From positions 1 to 10,857 of the forward strand of contig SLKH01000169.1 of assembly GCA_007134665.1 (NCBI GenBank): a stretch of DNA of 10,857 nucleotides. The letters are read 5' to 3'. The notes below the pieces were generated by a model. The model had not been told where the DNA came from, did no database searches, and saw nothing but the letters and a program-made list of their open reading frames with translations. Below, in pieces: positions 1-6,833 of this stretch. This stretch comes from Balneolaceae bacterium (lineage in GTDB: Bacteria; Bacteroidota; Rhodothermia; Balneolales; Balneolaceae). Positions within the stretch are counted from its first letter, which is position 1. Every line of letters begins with the position of its first letter. The translations under genes and the position numbers were made by a program.

Positions 1-29
1 GAGATCATGGGCTGTATTTCAGGGTCAGG

Positions 30-2858
30 TTATTTACTTAAATAGAGGTTTTTAAACTCATACGGCTTTTTGAAACGTTCATCATCAAAATCCTTCATGA
101 AATAGATACTTTCACCAGTTGATTTCATTTCCGGGCCAAGTTCTTTCTTCACCTCCGGAAATTTATCGAATGGAAAAACCGGTTCTTTGATCGCCCATTT
201 ATCCAGTTTGGATGTCAAATCAAAATCCTTCAATTTTGCACCGAGCATCACCTGGACTCCGATTTTAGCTTCCGGCCGCTGTGTTGCTTTGGCCAGGAAC
301 GGAATTGTTCTTGTGGATCGGGGGTTTGCCTCCAGGATATACACTGTATTATCTTTAACTGCGTACTGTACATTCAAAAACCCGAGTATTTCCATATTTG
401 AAGCGATTTTTTCCTGGTATTCCTCAATCGTCCTGATTACACTTTCGCTTAAAGAATACGGTGGAATAACAGCCGTGGAATCCCCGGAGTGAACCCCAGC
501 CGGTTCAATGTGCTGCATGATACCTGCAATGTGCAATTGTTCACCGTCATACACCGAATCCACATCCACTTCAATTGCTTTATCCAGATATTTATCGATT
601 AGAAAGTCGTTCTCCGGATGAGTTTTAAGAATTCGTTCCACATACTTCCGCAATTCTTCTTCCTTAACAGCAATTCTCATTCCCTGGCCTCCAAGTACAT
701 AACTCGGGCGAATCAATACGGGATACCCGATTTTACGTGCAATTTCAACGGCATCATCGGCTGTTCTTGCAGTACCATATTCAGGAAAAGGAATGCCCAG
801 TTTTTTCAGAAACCTTGAAAACGACCCCCGGTCTTCAGCAAAATCAATCTTCTCAAATTCTGTACCGAAAATCCTGATATCGTGTTCAACAAATTTTTTG
901 CCGAGTTTCAGAGCTGTCTGCCCTCCAACCTGGAGAATCACTCCCTCTGGCTTTTCATGCTCAATTATATCATAAACCCGCTCCCAGTAAACAGGTTCAA
1001 AATATAATTTGTCAGCAACATCGAAATCTGTTGAAACGGTTTCGGGATTACAGTTAACCATAATAGCTTCATAACCCATTTCCTGGGCAGCAAAAACAGC
1101 GTGTACGCAAGAGTAATCAAATTCAATTCCCTGTCCGATCCGGTTAGGCCCGCTGCCAAGAATTAACACTTTTTTCCTGTCGGTCACCTCACTTTCATTT
1201 TCACCATCGTATGCGGAATAATAATAGGGAGTTTCTGCAGGAAATTCTGCAGCACAGGTATCCACCAGTTTAAAAACCGGTGTAACACCCAGGTCCTTAC
1301 GTTTTCGACGTACATCATTTTCAGAAACACCATTTCCACTTTTACTGATCAGCCAAGCAATTTGAACGTCAGAAAAGCCCGCCTGCTTGAGCTCAAACAT
1401 ATCTTCCCGGCTGATCGAATCAATTGTCTGGCCTTCAGTCCGGTTTTCCAGCGACACCATATACCGGATTTGCTGAAGAAACCAGGGGTCAACTTTGGTT
1501 ATATCCGCAATCTCTTCAACAGATGCACCCAATTTAAATGCATTTCTTATTTGAAGGCTTCGATCCCAGTAAGGTTTCAGCAGCCGCTGCCTGACTTCTT
1601 TTCTCTCAGGCTGTTCATAACCATCTGCCCCCAGTCCAGACCTGCCTACCTCCAGCGATTGCCAGGCTTTATTCAGTGCCTCCGGAAAATTCCTCCCAAT
1701 CGACATCACTTCCCCAACCGCTTTCATCTGGGTGGTCAGTTCTTCATCAACGCCGGGAAATTTATCGAAATTAAACCGCGGCACTTTTACCACCACATAA
1801 TCAATAGAAGGCTCAAAACATGCTGAAGAAACCCCTGTGATCGGATTCGGAAGTTCATCGAGGGTGTATCCGATTGCAAGTTTGGTTGCAATCTTTGCAA
1901 TAGGGTAACCGGTTGCTTTCGAGGCAAGTGCCGATGACCTGCTCACGCGCGGGTTGATTTCGATTGCAACAATACGGTCGGTTCCAGGTTCTACAGCAAA
2001 CTGAACATTACAACCGCCAGCAAAAGTACCGATCGAACGCATCATTTTAATTGCAGCATCACGCAGTTTCTGGTACTGTTTGTCTGTTAACGTTTGAGAG
2101 GGGGCAACGGTGACTGAATCACCGGTATGGACTCCCATAGGATCAAAATTCTCAATCGAACAGATGATAACAACGTTATCATTTTGATCACGAAGCAACT
2201 CAAGTTCAAACTCTTTCCATCCAAATATACTCTGCTCGATTAAAACCTGGTGAACCGGGCTAAGCTCCAATCCCCGCAGTATTTTCCGTTCAAATTCATC
2301 TTCATTCCAGACAATTCCGCCGCCGGTTCCCCCGAGGGTAAAAGACGGGCGAATAACAATCGGCAACCCACCGAGTTCAATGACAATTTCCTTTGCATCG
2401 AGCAGTGATTCGGCAGTTCTGCTTTTACACTGTTCAATACCAATCTCCTCCATCAGGTTCCGGAATAGCTGACGGTCTTCCGTGATATTCACCGCATCGA
2501 GGTCCACCCCGATTATTTTGATATTATTATCCTCCCAGAAATTTTCAAGGTAGAGGTCACGGGCAAGATTCAGTGCAGTCTGCCCCCCCATTGTTGGCAG
2601 CACAGCATCCGGTTTTTCTATTTCGACAATTTCTTTTATCGAAGTTGTAGTGAGAGGTTTCAGATAGATCGCATCGGCCATCATGGGATCGGTCATGATT
2701 GTAGCCGGATTCGAATTAATCAAGACTACTTTAAATCCTTCTTCTTTTAACGAGCGGCAAGCCTGTGTTCCTGAGTAGTCAAATTCACAAGCCTGACCAA
2801 TTACAATGGGTCCGGATCCGATAATCAGTATTTTGGAGATGTCGTCTCGACGTGGCAT
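30..2858 (-). CDS. carB: Carbamoyl-phosphate synthase large subunit, short form without allosteric domain
   Basis: This is the synthetase subunit that makes carbamoyl phosphate from bicarbonate, ATP and ammonia delivered by CarA; the product feeds pyrimidine and arginine synthesis in the cytoplasm. Two homologous halves are visible. The first starts at the N-terminus with KILIIGSGPIVIGQACEFDY and carries the ATP-grasp glycine loop LGGTGGG near residue 175. The second starts near residue 561 with KKVLILGSGPNRIGQGIEFDY-type sequence and carries VLGGQGMRI. The region between is the oligomerisation domain. At 942 residues it is about 130 shorter than the 1073-residue E. coli protein. It ends soon after LGPEMKSTGE, so the MGS-like C-terminal domain that binds UMP and ornithine in E. 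coli is absent. From memory, similar short forms occur in Bacteroidota. The ATG is preceded by AGGAAG five bases or fewer upstream, the only Shine-Dalgarno-like site in the window. It lies 103 bases downstream of carA, probably in one operon. Confidence 0.97.
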   Translation of the reverse strand: MPRRDDISKILIIGSGPIVIGQACEFDYSGTQACRSLKEEGFKVVLINSNPATIMTDPMMADAIYLKPLTTTSIKEIVEIEKPDAVLPTMGGQTALNLARDLYLENFWEDNNIKIIGVDLDAVNITEDRQLFRNLMEEIGIEQCKSRTAESLLDAKEIVIELGGLPIVIRPSFTLGGTGGGIVWNEDEFERKILRGLELSPVHQVLIEQSIFGWKEFELELLRDQNDNVVIICSIENFDPMGVHTGDSVTVAPSQTLTDKQYQKLRDAAIKMMRSIGTFAGGCNVQFAVEPGTDRIVAIEINPRVSRSSALASKATGYPIAKIATKLAIGYTLDELPNPITGVSSACFEPSIDYVVVKVPRFNFDKFPGVDEELTTQMKAVGEVMSIGRNFPEALNKAWQSLEVGRSGLGADGYEQPERKEVRQRLLKPYWDRSLQIRNAFKLGASVEEIADITKVDPWFLQQIRYMVSLENRTEGQTIDSISREDMFELKQAGFSDVQIAWLISKSGNGVSENDVRRKRKDLGVTPVFKLVDTCAAEFPAETPYYYSAYDGENESEVTDRKKVLILGSGPNRIGQGIEFDYSCVHAVFAAQEMGYEAIMVNCNPETVSTDFDVADKLYFEPVYWERVYDIIEHEKPEGVILQVGGQTALKLGKKFVEHDIRIFGTEFEKIDFAEDRGSFSRFLKKLGIPFPEYGTARTADDAVEIARKIGYPVLIRPSYVLGGQGMRIAVKEEELRKYVERILKTHPENDFLIDKYLDKAIEVDVDSVYDGEQLHIAGIMQHIEPAGVHSGDSTAVIPPYSLSESVIRTIEEYQEKIASNMEILGFLNVQYAVKDNTVYILEANPRSTRTIPFLAKATQRPEAKIGVQVMLGAKLKDFDLTSKLDKWAIKEPVFPFDKFPEVKKELGPEMKSTGESIYFMKDFDDERFKKPYEFKNLYLSK

Positions 2859-2961
2859 TAGCTTCCTGTTGTTGTGTATTCTGAATTAAAAATTCTGTTT
2901 GTATTGTTGATTGAGGCCTTCAATATAATTTTGACAACCTGCAGCCATCAAAATTCCTGAA
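2858..2961 (-). promoter_or_regulatory. carA-carB intergenic gap with near-palindrome and weak promoter-like elements
   Basis: The gap between carA and carB is about 100 bases and holds no gene. On + strand coordinates 2910-2924 it contains the near-palindrome ATTGAGGCCTTCAAT, whose outer five bases match perfectly. Reading towards carB, a TTTG at 2952-2949 is followed 21 bases later by TATATTG at 2927-2921, a loose resemblance to the Bacteroidota -33/-7 pattern. A short GAATT/AATTC inverted repeat lies near 2883-2895. None of these is strong. An internal promoter or operator for carB is possible, but simple co-transcription with carA is equally likely. Confidence 0.2.
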
Positions 2962-2972
2962 TCACTGATTCA
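2958..2972. other. 15-base palindrome across the carA stop codon
   Basis: TGAATCACTGATTCA is a perfect inverted repeat with seven-base arms and a one-base centre. It overlaps the last codons and the TGA stop of carA. In RNA it can form a six-pair stem with a three-base loop. Read towards carB it is followed shortly by AATTTTG, so it could slow or partly end transcription between carA and carB. It could also be a protein-binding site or chance. Confidence 0.3.
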
Positions 2973-4083
2973 CCGGTTCTTGTTTCCCCTCTTTTACCAA
3001 TTCCATGAATTCATCAAACAAGTATTGCGAATCGTGAGGCCCGGGTGAGGCTTCCGGGTGATATTGAACGGACAAACCGGGAAAATTCAGAAATCGCAAA
3101 CCTTCTATCGACTGATCATTCAAATTAATGTGAGTTATTTCCACACTTTTTGTATCGATTTGATCTTCATCAACTGCAAAACCATGATTTTGAGTCGTGA
3201 TCTCAACGAGGCCTGTTTTAAGATTCTTTACCGGCTGATTCGCTCCCCGGTGTCCGACAAACATCTTCCGGGTTGCAATTCCTTCGGAAAGTGCCATAAG
3301 TTGATGTCCAAGGCAGATTCCGAAAAGAGGTTTCCCGGTCGATTTTGCATATTCAACCACAGGTAATCCATATTCAGCAGATGCTTTTGGGTCACCCGGG
3401 CCATTACTGAAGAAATAACCATCTGCACGCCAGGCTTTCACATCTTCAAGTGAAGTCTGTGCCGGAAAGATCCGAAGCGTACAGCCTCGCCGGGTGAAAT
3501 TGTTAATAATGTTCTGTTTGATCCCATAATCGAAAGCAGCAATTTTATACGGTCCGTCTGAAGGAATGGTTTGAGCCTCTTTGCGGGTAACTTTAGTAGC
3601 AAGTTCCAGGCCAACCATATCATCCCAGTCTTTAGCCATCTCAATCAGTTTTTCTTCATCAAGGATTTCTGAAGAAATAACCGCATTCATCACACCTTTA
3701 CTTCGAATGTGCCTGACAAGCTTTCGGGTATCAACACCGGTAATTCCTACTACTTCATTCTGCACGAGATAATCCTGCAGGCTGCCATCAGCCATCGGGT
3801 TGCTGAAATCCCATGAAAATGACCGTACGATTAAACCGGATATCATAACCCTGCGTGCTTCATCGTCGCGAGCCATTGTACCGTAATTACCGATATGCGG
3901 GTATGTCATCATCATCAACTGGCCGTAATAACTCGGATCAGTAAAAATTTCCTGGTAGCCGGTCATACTCGTATTGAAACAGAGCTCCCCGCCCATTGTG
4001 CCTTTAATTCCGATTGCGTGGCCATGTACTACCGTTCCGTCAGAAAGTGCAAGGATTGCTTTATTTTGCGGGTACAAGGTCAT
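2962..4083 (-). CDS. carA: Carbamoyl-phosphate synthase small (glutaminase) subunit
   Basis: This subunit hydrolyses glutamine and passes the ammonia to CarB. The N-terminal CPSase small-chain domain includes GELCFNTSMTGYQEIFTDPSY. The C-terminal half is a class I glutamine amidotransferase domain. Its nucleophile is Cys257 in GICLGHQ, and the catalytic pair His342 and Glu344 lies in YHPEASPGPHDS. The length of 373 residues is close to the 382 of E. coli, and all catalytic residues are present. The ATG at 4083 gives the expected family N-terminus and has no Shine-Dalgarno sequence. It lies directly upstream of carB on the same strand, as a normal carAB pair. A strong intrinsic terminator sits 41 bases before the start codon, so expression may depend on a promoter squeezed into or after the terminator, or on read-through. 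Confidence 0.97.
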   Translation of the reverse strand: MTLYPQNKAILALSDGTVVHGHAIGIKGTMGGELCFNTSMTGYQEIFTDPSYYGQLMMMTYPHIGNYGTMARDDEARRVMISGLIVRSFSWDFSNPMADGSLQDYLVQNEVVGITGVDTRKLVRHIRSKGVMNAVISSEILDEEKLIEMAKDWDDMVGLELATKVTRKEAQTIPSDGPYKIAAFDYGIKQNIINNFTRRGCTLRIFPAQTSLEDVKAWRADGYFFSNGPGDPKASAEYGLPVVEYAKSTGKPLFGICLGHQLMALSEGIATRKMFVGHRGANQPVKNLKTGLVEITTQNHGFAVDEDQIDTKSVEITHINLNDQSIEGLRFLNFPGLSVQYHPEASPGPHDSQYLFDEFMELVKEGKQEPVNQ

Positions 4084-4124
4084 AGGATTCGTATAGTTTG
4101 AAAATGTGAGAATGGGTTATGGTC

Positions 4125-4155
4125 AAAAAAAATCCGACTACGGAATCCGTGTCGG
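4125..4155 (-). terminator. Rho-independent terminator upstream of carA
   Basis: Reading leftwards, the arms CCGAC-ACGG and CCGT-A-GTCGG form a nine-pair GC-rich stem with one bulged base and a three-base loop (hairpin 4155-4134). A tract of eight T follows directly (4132-4125). This is a textbook intrinsic terminator for the minus strand. It lies 273 bases past the AbgT-family stop codon and 41 bases before the carA ATG. It may end the upstream transcript, or act as an attenuator if carA transcription starts further upstream. The poly-T tail runs into TTGACC (4126-4121), which resembles a -35 element, but I see no well-spaced -10. Confidence 0.8.
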
Positions 4156-4427
4156 ATGATATGTACTGAAAATTCGTATGTGGAAGAGTGTGGTGTTAAC
4201 CCCTTCATTCGGTCAATTTTAAATTCCCGCAAATTTAAGGAGTGTAAAGATCAGTTGAAAGTAAAATTTATTGAAAATTTTCCTGCGACAGGATTTTCAA
4301 TGCTCATATCCTCAAAACCTGACAGTTACATATGTCAGCCTGTACTCTGCTTTCATTTGCATGAAACAGATCAAAATATCCGGCTTACAATTCGAGGTGG
4401 AAATGCTATTTATATTCTGCAAAGCAT
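4156..4427 (-). other. Hairpin-rich non-coding gap between the AbgT-family gene and carA
   Basis: No convincing gene lies here. Three stem-loops follow each other after the transporter stop. The first, 4347-4369, has TTTCAT/ATGAAA around TTGC, extended by CTG/CAG past a bulged C. The second, 4319-4338, has CTGACA/TGTCAG around eight bases; read leftwards it is followed by GGTTTTG. The third, 4270-4301, has nine-base arms ATTGAAAAT/ATTTTCAAT enclosing CCTG/CAGG around a three-base loop, with a three-base bulge. About 115 bases without clear structure then lead to the terminator at 4155-4125. This could be the 3' untranslated region of the transporter mRNA with weak terminators, or a structured carA leader. 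I recognise no known riboswitch or PyrR-binding motif. Confidence 0.4.
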
Positions 4428-6125
4428 TCAATTTCCAATGATATAATAAGTAGGCGCTTCAGGGCCTACCGGCAAACCGAGCCCAAAGACCCATAAATAG
4501 AAAATCAGAATCCATCCAATAAGGAAAAATATGCTGTATGGCAGCATCATTGCGATAATCGTTCCAATTCCCAGGTCTTTGTCATATTTATTTGCGAACG
4601 CGAGAATTAAACCGAAGTAACTCATCATCGGTGTAATGATGTTTGTAACCGAATCACCGATACGGTAAGCAGCCTGGATCACTTCCGGACTATATCCGAT
4701 TAACATCAGCATCGGTACGAAGATTGGAGCGGTAACTGCCCATTGTGCAGAGGCAGACCCAAGCATCAGGTTAACAGACCCTGAAACGAAGATAAACCCG
4801 ATAAAAACAGCCGGGCCTGTCAGGCCGATATTTTGTAAAAATTCTGCTCCTTTTACTGCAAAAATTTGGCCGAGGTTACTCCATCCGAAATAGGCAACAA
4901 ACTGGGCAGCGAAAAAGACAATTACAATATATAGCCCAAGAGTAGCCATCGCATTTGACATACCCTCGATGATATCCCTGTCATCTTTCATCGTACCGGT
5001 AATACGGCCATAAACAAAACCGGGAATTAAGAAACAGACAAATATGAGAGCGACGATTCCGTTCAGAAAAGGTGAATTCAGCATTTCACCTGTTTCCGGA
5101 TTTCTCAATACACCATTTTCAGGTACAATGGTCATTGCCAGAGCAATAAACATCACCAAAACTGAAACTCCGGTCCACTTGAGCCCGGCAAGTTCATTCT
5201 TCGTCAAAGGTTCCATCGATGCTTCATCAGAGATATCTTCCATCGCCATACTTTCATCGTATGGCCCAAGCTTCGGTTCGACGATTCTCAGGGTTACAAA
5301 TGTACCCGCAGCAGTGATCAGAAAAGTACTGATGAACATGAAATAGTAATTGACTGCTGCGTGGACCCTGTAGTCAGGGTCAATAATATTTGCTGCTTCT
5401 TCAGTCAGCCCTGCAAGCAGAGGGTCGATTGTACCGATTAGTAAATTTGCACTATAACCACCCGACACACATGCAAATGCACAGGCAAGCCCCGCAAGCG
5501 GATGACGGCCCATGGAATGAAAAATCACTGCAGCAAGCGGAACGAGAACGACATATCCCATTTCCGATGCAGTGTTAGAAACAACAGCAGAAAAACAGAT
5601 CGTTATCGTTACGAGATTCTTTGGAGTTAAAAGAAATCGCCAGATACGCTTTGGCAATGCAAAAAACCCGGTTCTAATATCATTTTCAGATGGCTTAAAG
5701 GAAGCCGCTTTCAAAACCATACCACGAATACAGGCACTGATCAATCCGGATCGTTCAGCCACACCAACCCCTAACAATGCTACCAGAACCACTCCGAGAG
5801 GGGCGAAATTAGTGAAATTAGTTACCAGGTTCTCAATAATCATCCGAAAACCTTCTGCATTTAGAAGGCTGACCGGTTCTATAATTCCGTCCGGTGCACG
5901 GCCCGGTGCTCCCTCGGGCCTTGGGTCTGCTGCAGTCCAGTTCAGCCATTCCGCTATACCACTGATCAGCACAACCCCAAAAGCAAAAATTGCGAACAGT
6001 GTTACCGGGTGAGGCAGCAGGTTTCCCAGCCATTCAACAAAATCGAGAAAACGTGTGAACCAGTCTTTCTTATCCTTTTTGGGTCCGGGCGGGGAAGGAT
6101 CCTTAATCTTCGGATTTTCACTCAT
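4428..6125 (-). CDS. AbgT-family transporter (p-aminobenzoyl-glutamate transporter-like)
   Basis: This is an inner-membrane secondary transporter of the AbgT family. E. coli AbgT imports p-aminobenzoyl-glutamate, a folate breakdown product, whereas the studied relatives MtrF and YdaH have been described as exporting sulfonamides; substrate and direction cannot be read from sequence. The protein has 565 residues against about 510-520 for AbgT and MtrF, with a charged, proline- and lysine-rich N-terminal tail of about 30 residues. Roughly ten or more hydrophobic segments begin at LPHPVTLFAIFAFGVV. Family-like motifs are LGVGVAERSG near residue 120, SNTASEMGYVVLVPLA near 181, the reentrant-type GSASAQWAVTAPIFVPM near 455, and GDSVTNIITPMMSYFG near 490. 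A hydrophilic acidic loop (ESMAMEDISDEASMEP) lies near residue 290. The ATG has no Shine-Dalgarno site. No abgA/abgB hydrolase genes are adjacent, so a role in folate salvage is not supported by context. Confidence 0.9.
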   Translation of the reverse strand: MSENPKIKDPSPPGPKKDKKDWFTRFLDFVEWLGNLLPHPVTLFAIFAFGVVLISGIAEWLNWTAADPRPEGAPGRAPDGIIEPVSLLNAEGFRMIIENLVTNFTNFAPLGVVLVALLGVGVAERSGLISACIRGMVLKAASFKPSENDIRTGFFALPKRIWRFLLTPKNLVTITICFSAVVSNTASEMGYVVLVPLAAVIFHSMGRHPLAGLACAFACVSGGYSANLLIGTIDPLLAGLTEEAANIIDPDYRVHAAVNYYFMFISTFLITAAGTFVTLRIVEPKLGPYDESMAMEDISDEASMEPLTKNELAGLKWTGVSVLVMFIALAMTIVPENGVLRNPETGEMLNSPFLNGIVALIFVCFLIPGFVYGRITGTMKDDRDIIEGMSNAMATLGLYIVIVFFAAQFVAYFGWSNLGQIFAVKGAEFLQNIGLTGPAVFIGFIFVSGSVNLMLGSASAQWAVTAPIFVPMLMLIGYSPEVIQAAYRIGDSVTNIITPMMSYFGLILAFANKYDKDLGIGTIIAMMLPYSIFFLIGWILIFYLWVFGLGLPVGPEAPTYYIIGN

Positions 6126-6153
6126 AGCTGATCGGAATAGTTATACATCAAAT

Positions 6154-6186
6154 CAATCATAATTTTAAAGCGCACATGTTAACGAA
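6154..6186 (-). promoter_or_regulatory. Candidate Bacteroidota-type promoter for the AbgT-family gene
   Basis: Reading leftwards, TTCG (6186-6183) is followed after 21 bases by TATGATTG (6161-6154). Each differs by one base from the Bacteroidota -33 TTTG and -7 TAnnTTTG elements, with acceptable spacing. It would place the transcript start roughly 20-25 bases before the transporter ATG. This is a pattern match only. Confidence 0.25.
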
Positions 6187-6227
6187 ACGCGATATAAGTT
6201 TAAAGTAAATAAGAAATGAAACAGACC

Positions 6228-6566
6228 TTAATCGATAAATGCTTTTCTGAAATAATAACCGGTAAGTGTGCTGAATCCACCAATTAAAGCACCAATCAAA
6301 AAAGTAATACCAATGATTACCGCGGGCGACCCGGCCTGCATTAATTCAGCAATCCGGTATGTTAAAATCCCATCACTGGCAATATGGATATATAATGCCT
6401 GGATCAGCCAGGCAAATCCAACACCTGCAAATCCTGATATAAATGCATTTCCCGGGTTCTGCAAAAGCCAGGCTCCCAGCAGAATACAGGGAATCAAAGC
6501 TGACCACCATGGGAAAAAAAGCCCAAACAACCAGCTAAAAAATAAAATCAGGAGAAATGCTCGCAT
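6228..6566 (-). CDS. Small hydrophobic membrane protein, function unknown
   Basis: I do not recognise this 112-residue protein. It is strongly hydrophobic, with about four likely membrane segments: residues 1-20 (with FFPWW at the end), 22-36, 41-60 and 80-105. The only sizeable polar stretch is HIASDGILTYRIAELMQAG in the middle. It ends in a short basic tail, YYFRKAFID. There is no cleavable signal peptide and no cysteine or histidine cluster. The ATG at 6566 fits the first membrane segment. A TATAAT sequence lies only eight bases before it (6580-6575), which would give a nearly leaderless transcript if it were a -10. It is 102 bases upstream of the AbgT-family gene on the same strand and could be co-transcribed. 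Its coherent membrane-protein composition argues that it is real. Confidence 0.75.
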   Translation of the reverse strand: MRAFLLILFFSWLFGLFFPWWSALIPCILLGAWLLQNPGNAFISGFAGVGFAWLIQALYIHIASDGILTYRIAELMQAGSPAVIIGITFLIGALIGGFSTLTGYYFRKAFID

Positions 6567-6623
6567 AAATTCAGATTATAAGCATTGGATGGAATGGTAA
6601 TCTAACAGATTTTTTAAATAATA

Positions 6624-6655
6624 ATAAATAAGCCCATATTCCGGGATTTATTTAT
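6624..6655. other. AT-rich imperfect hairpin in the divergent gap
   Basis: ATAAATAA (6624-6631) pairs with TTATTTAT (6648-6655), and CCC (6633-6635) pairs with GGG (6643-6645) across a small internal loop. The loop is seven bases. It lies in the 267-base gap between the start codons of the small membrane protein and the E2 gene, where neither gene needs a terminator. It may be a binding site or a chance product of AT-rich DNA. Apart from this and the palindrome at 6757-6770, I see no gene or RNA in 6567-6833. Confidence 0.3.
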
Positions 6656-6756
6656 ATATCAGTTACTGTTACAATCAATTTGAAACTTTCACACTTGAAT
6701 ACCTCTAACTTCCATGTGTACTTTTCAACGGCCTGGCCAATCCAAGATTCATTTGG

Positions 6757-6770
6757 AACTGAATTCAGTT
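6757..6770. promoter_or_regulatory. Perfect 14-base palindrome upstream of the E2 gene (candidate operator)
   Basis: AACTGAATTCAGTT is a perfect palindrome centred about 70 bases before the E2 start codon. It lies just after a TTTG (6752-6755) and before TTTATTTG (6780-6787), which resembles a -7 element with one mismatch, though their 24-base spacing is longer than usual. Its position suits a dimeric regulator acting on the E2-panC-panD transcript. The regulator is unknown and no second copy was seen in the window. Confidence 0.35.
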
Positions 6771-6833
6771 ATTATGTACTTTATTTGATATGTTTCGACA
6801 CTATAAAACCGCTTCAAAAAATATAATAGAATA

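Noticed and set aside
30..60. CarB shortened by a frameshift at its 3' end
   Set aside because: The protein ends at a domain boundary with a natural-looking tail (NLYLSK) that I recall from other Bacteroidota CarB proteins. Only 29 bases remain beyond the stop, so this cannot be fully excluded.
1362..1826. Plus-strand open frame of 154 codons opposite carB
   Set aside because: It is fully antisense to the conserved CarB coding sequence, and its translation shows no family features.
4156..4446. Plus-strand open frame of 96 codons filling the AbgT-carA gap
   Set aside because: It lies over the three hairpins, overlaps the transporter stop region, has no recognisable domain or coherent composition, and starts directly against the terminator stem. 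A chance open frame is more likely.
5572..6012. Plus-strand open frame of 146 codons opposite the AbgT-family gene
   Set aside because: It is antisense to a well-supported membrane protein, and its composition reflects the complementary codons.
6785..6827. Sigma-70-like promoter from TTGATA with TATAAA or TATAAT before the E2 gene
   Set aside because: The spacings (11 and 31 bases) do not fit a sigma-70 promoter, and TATAAT at 6822 is only six bases before the ATG.
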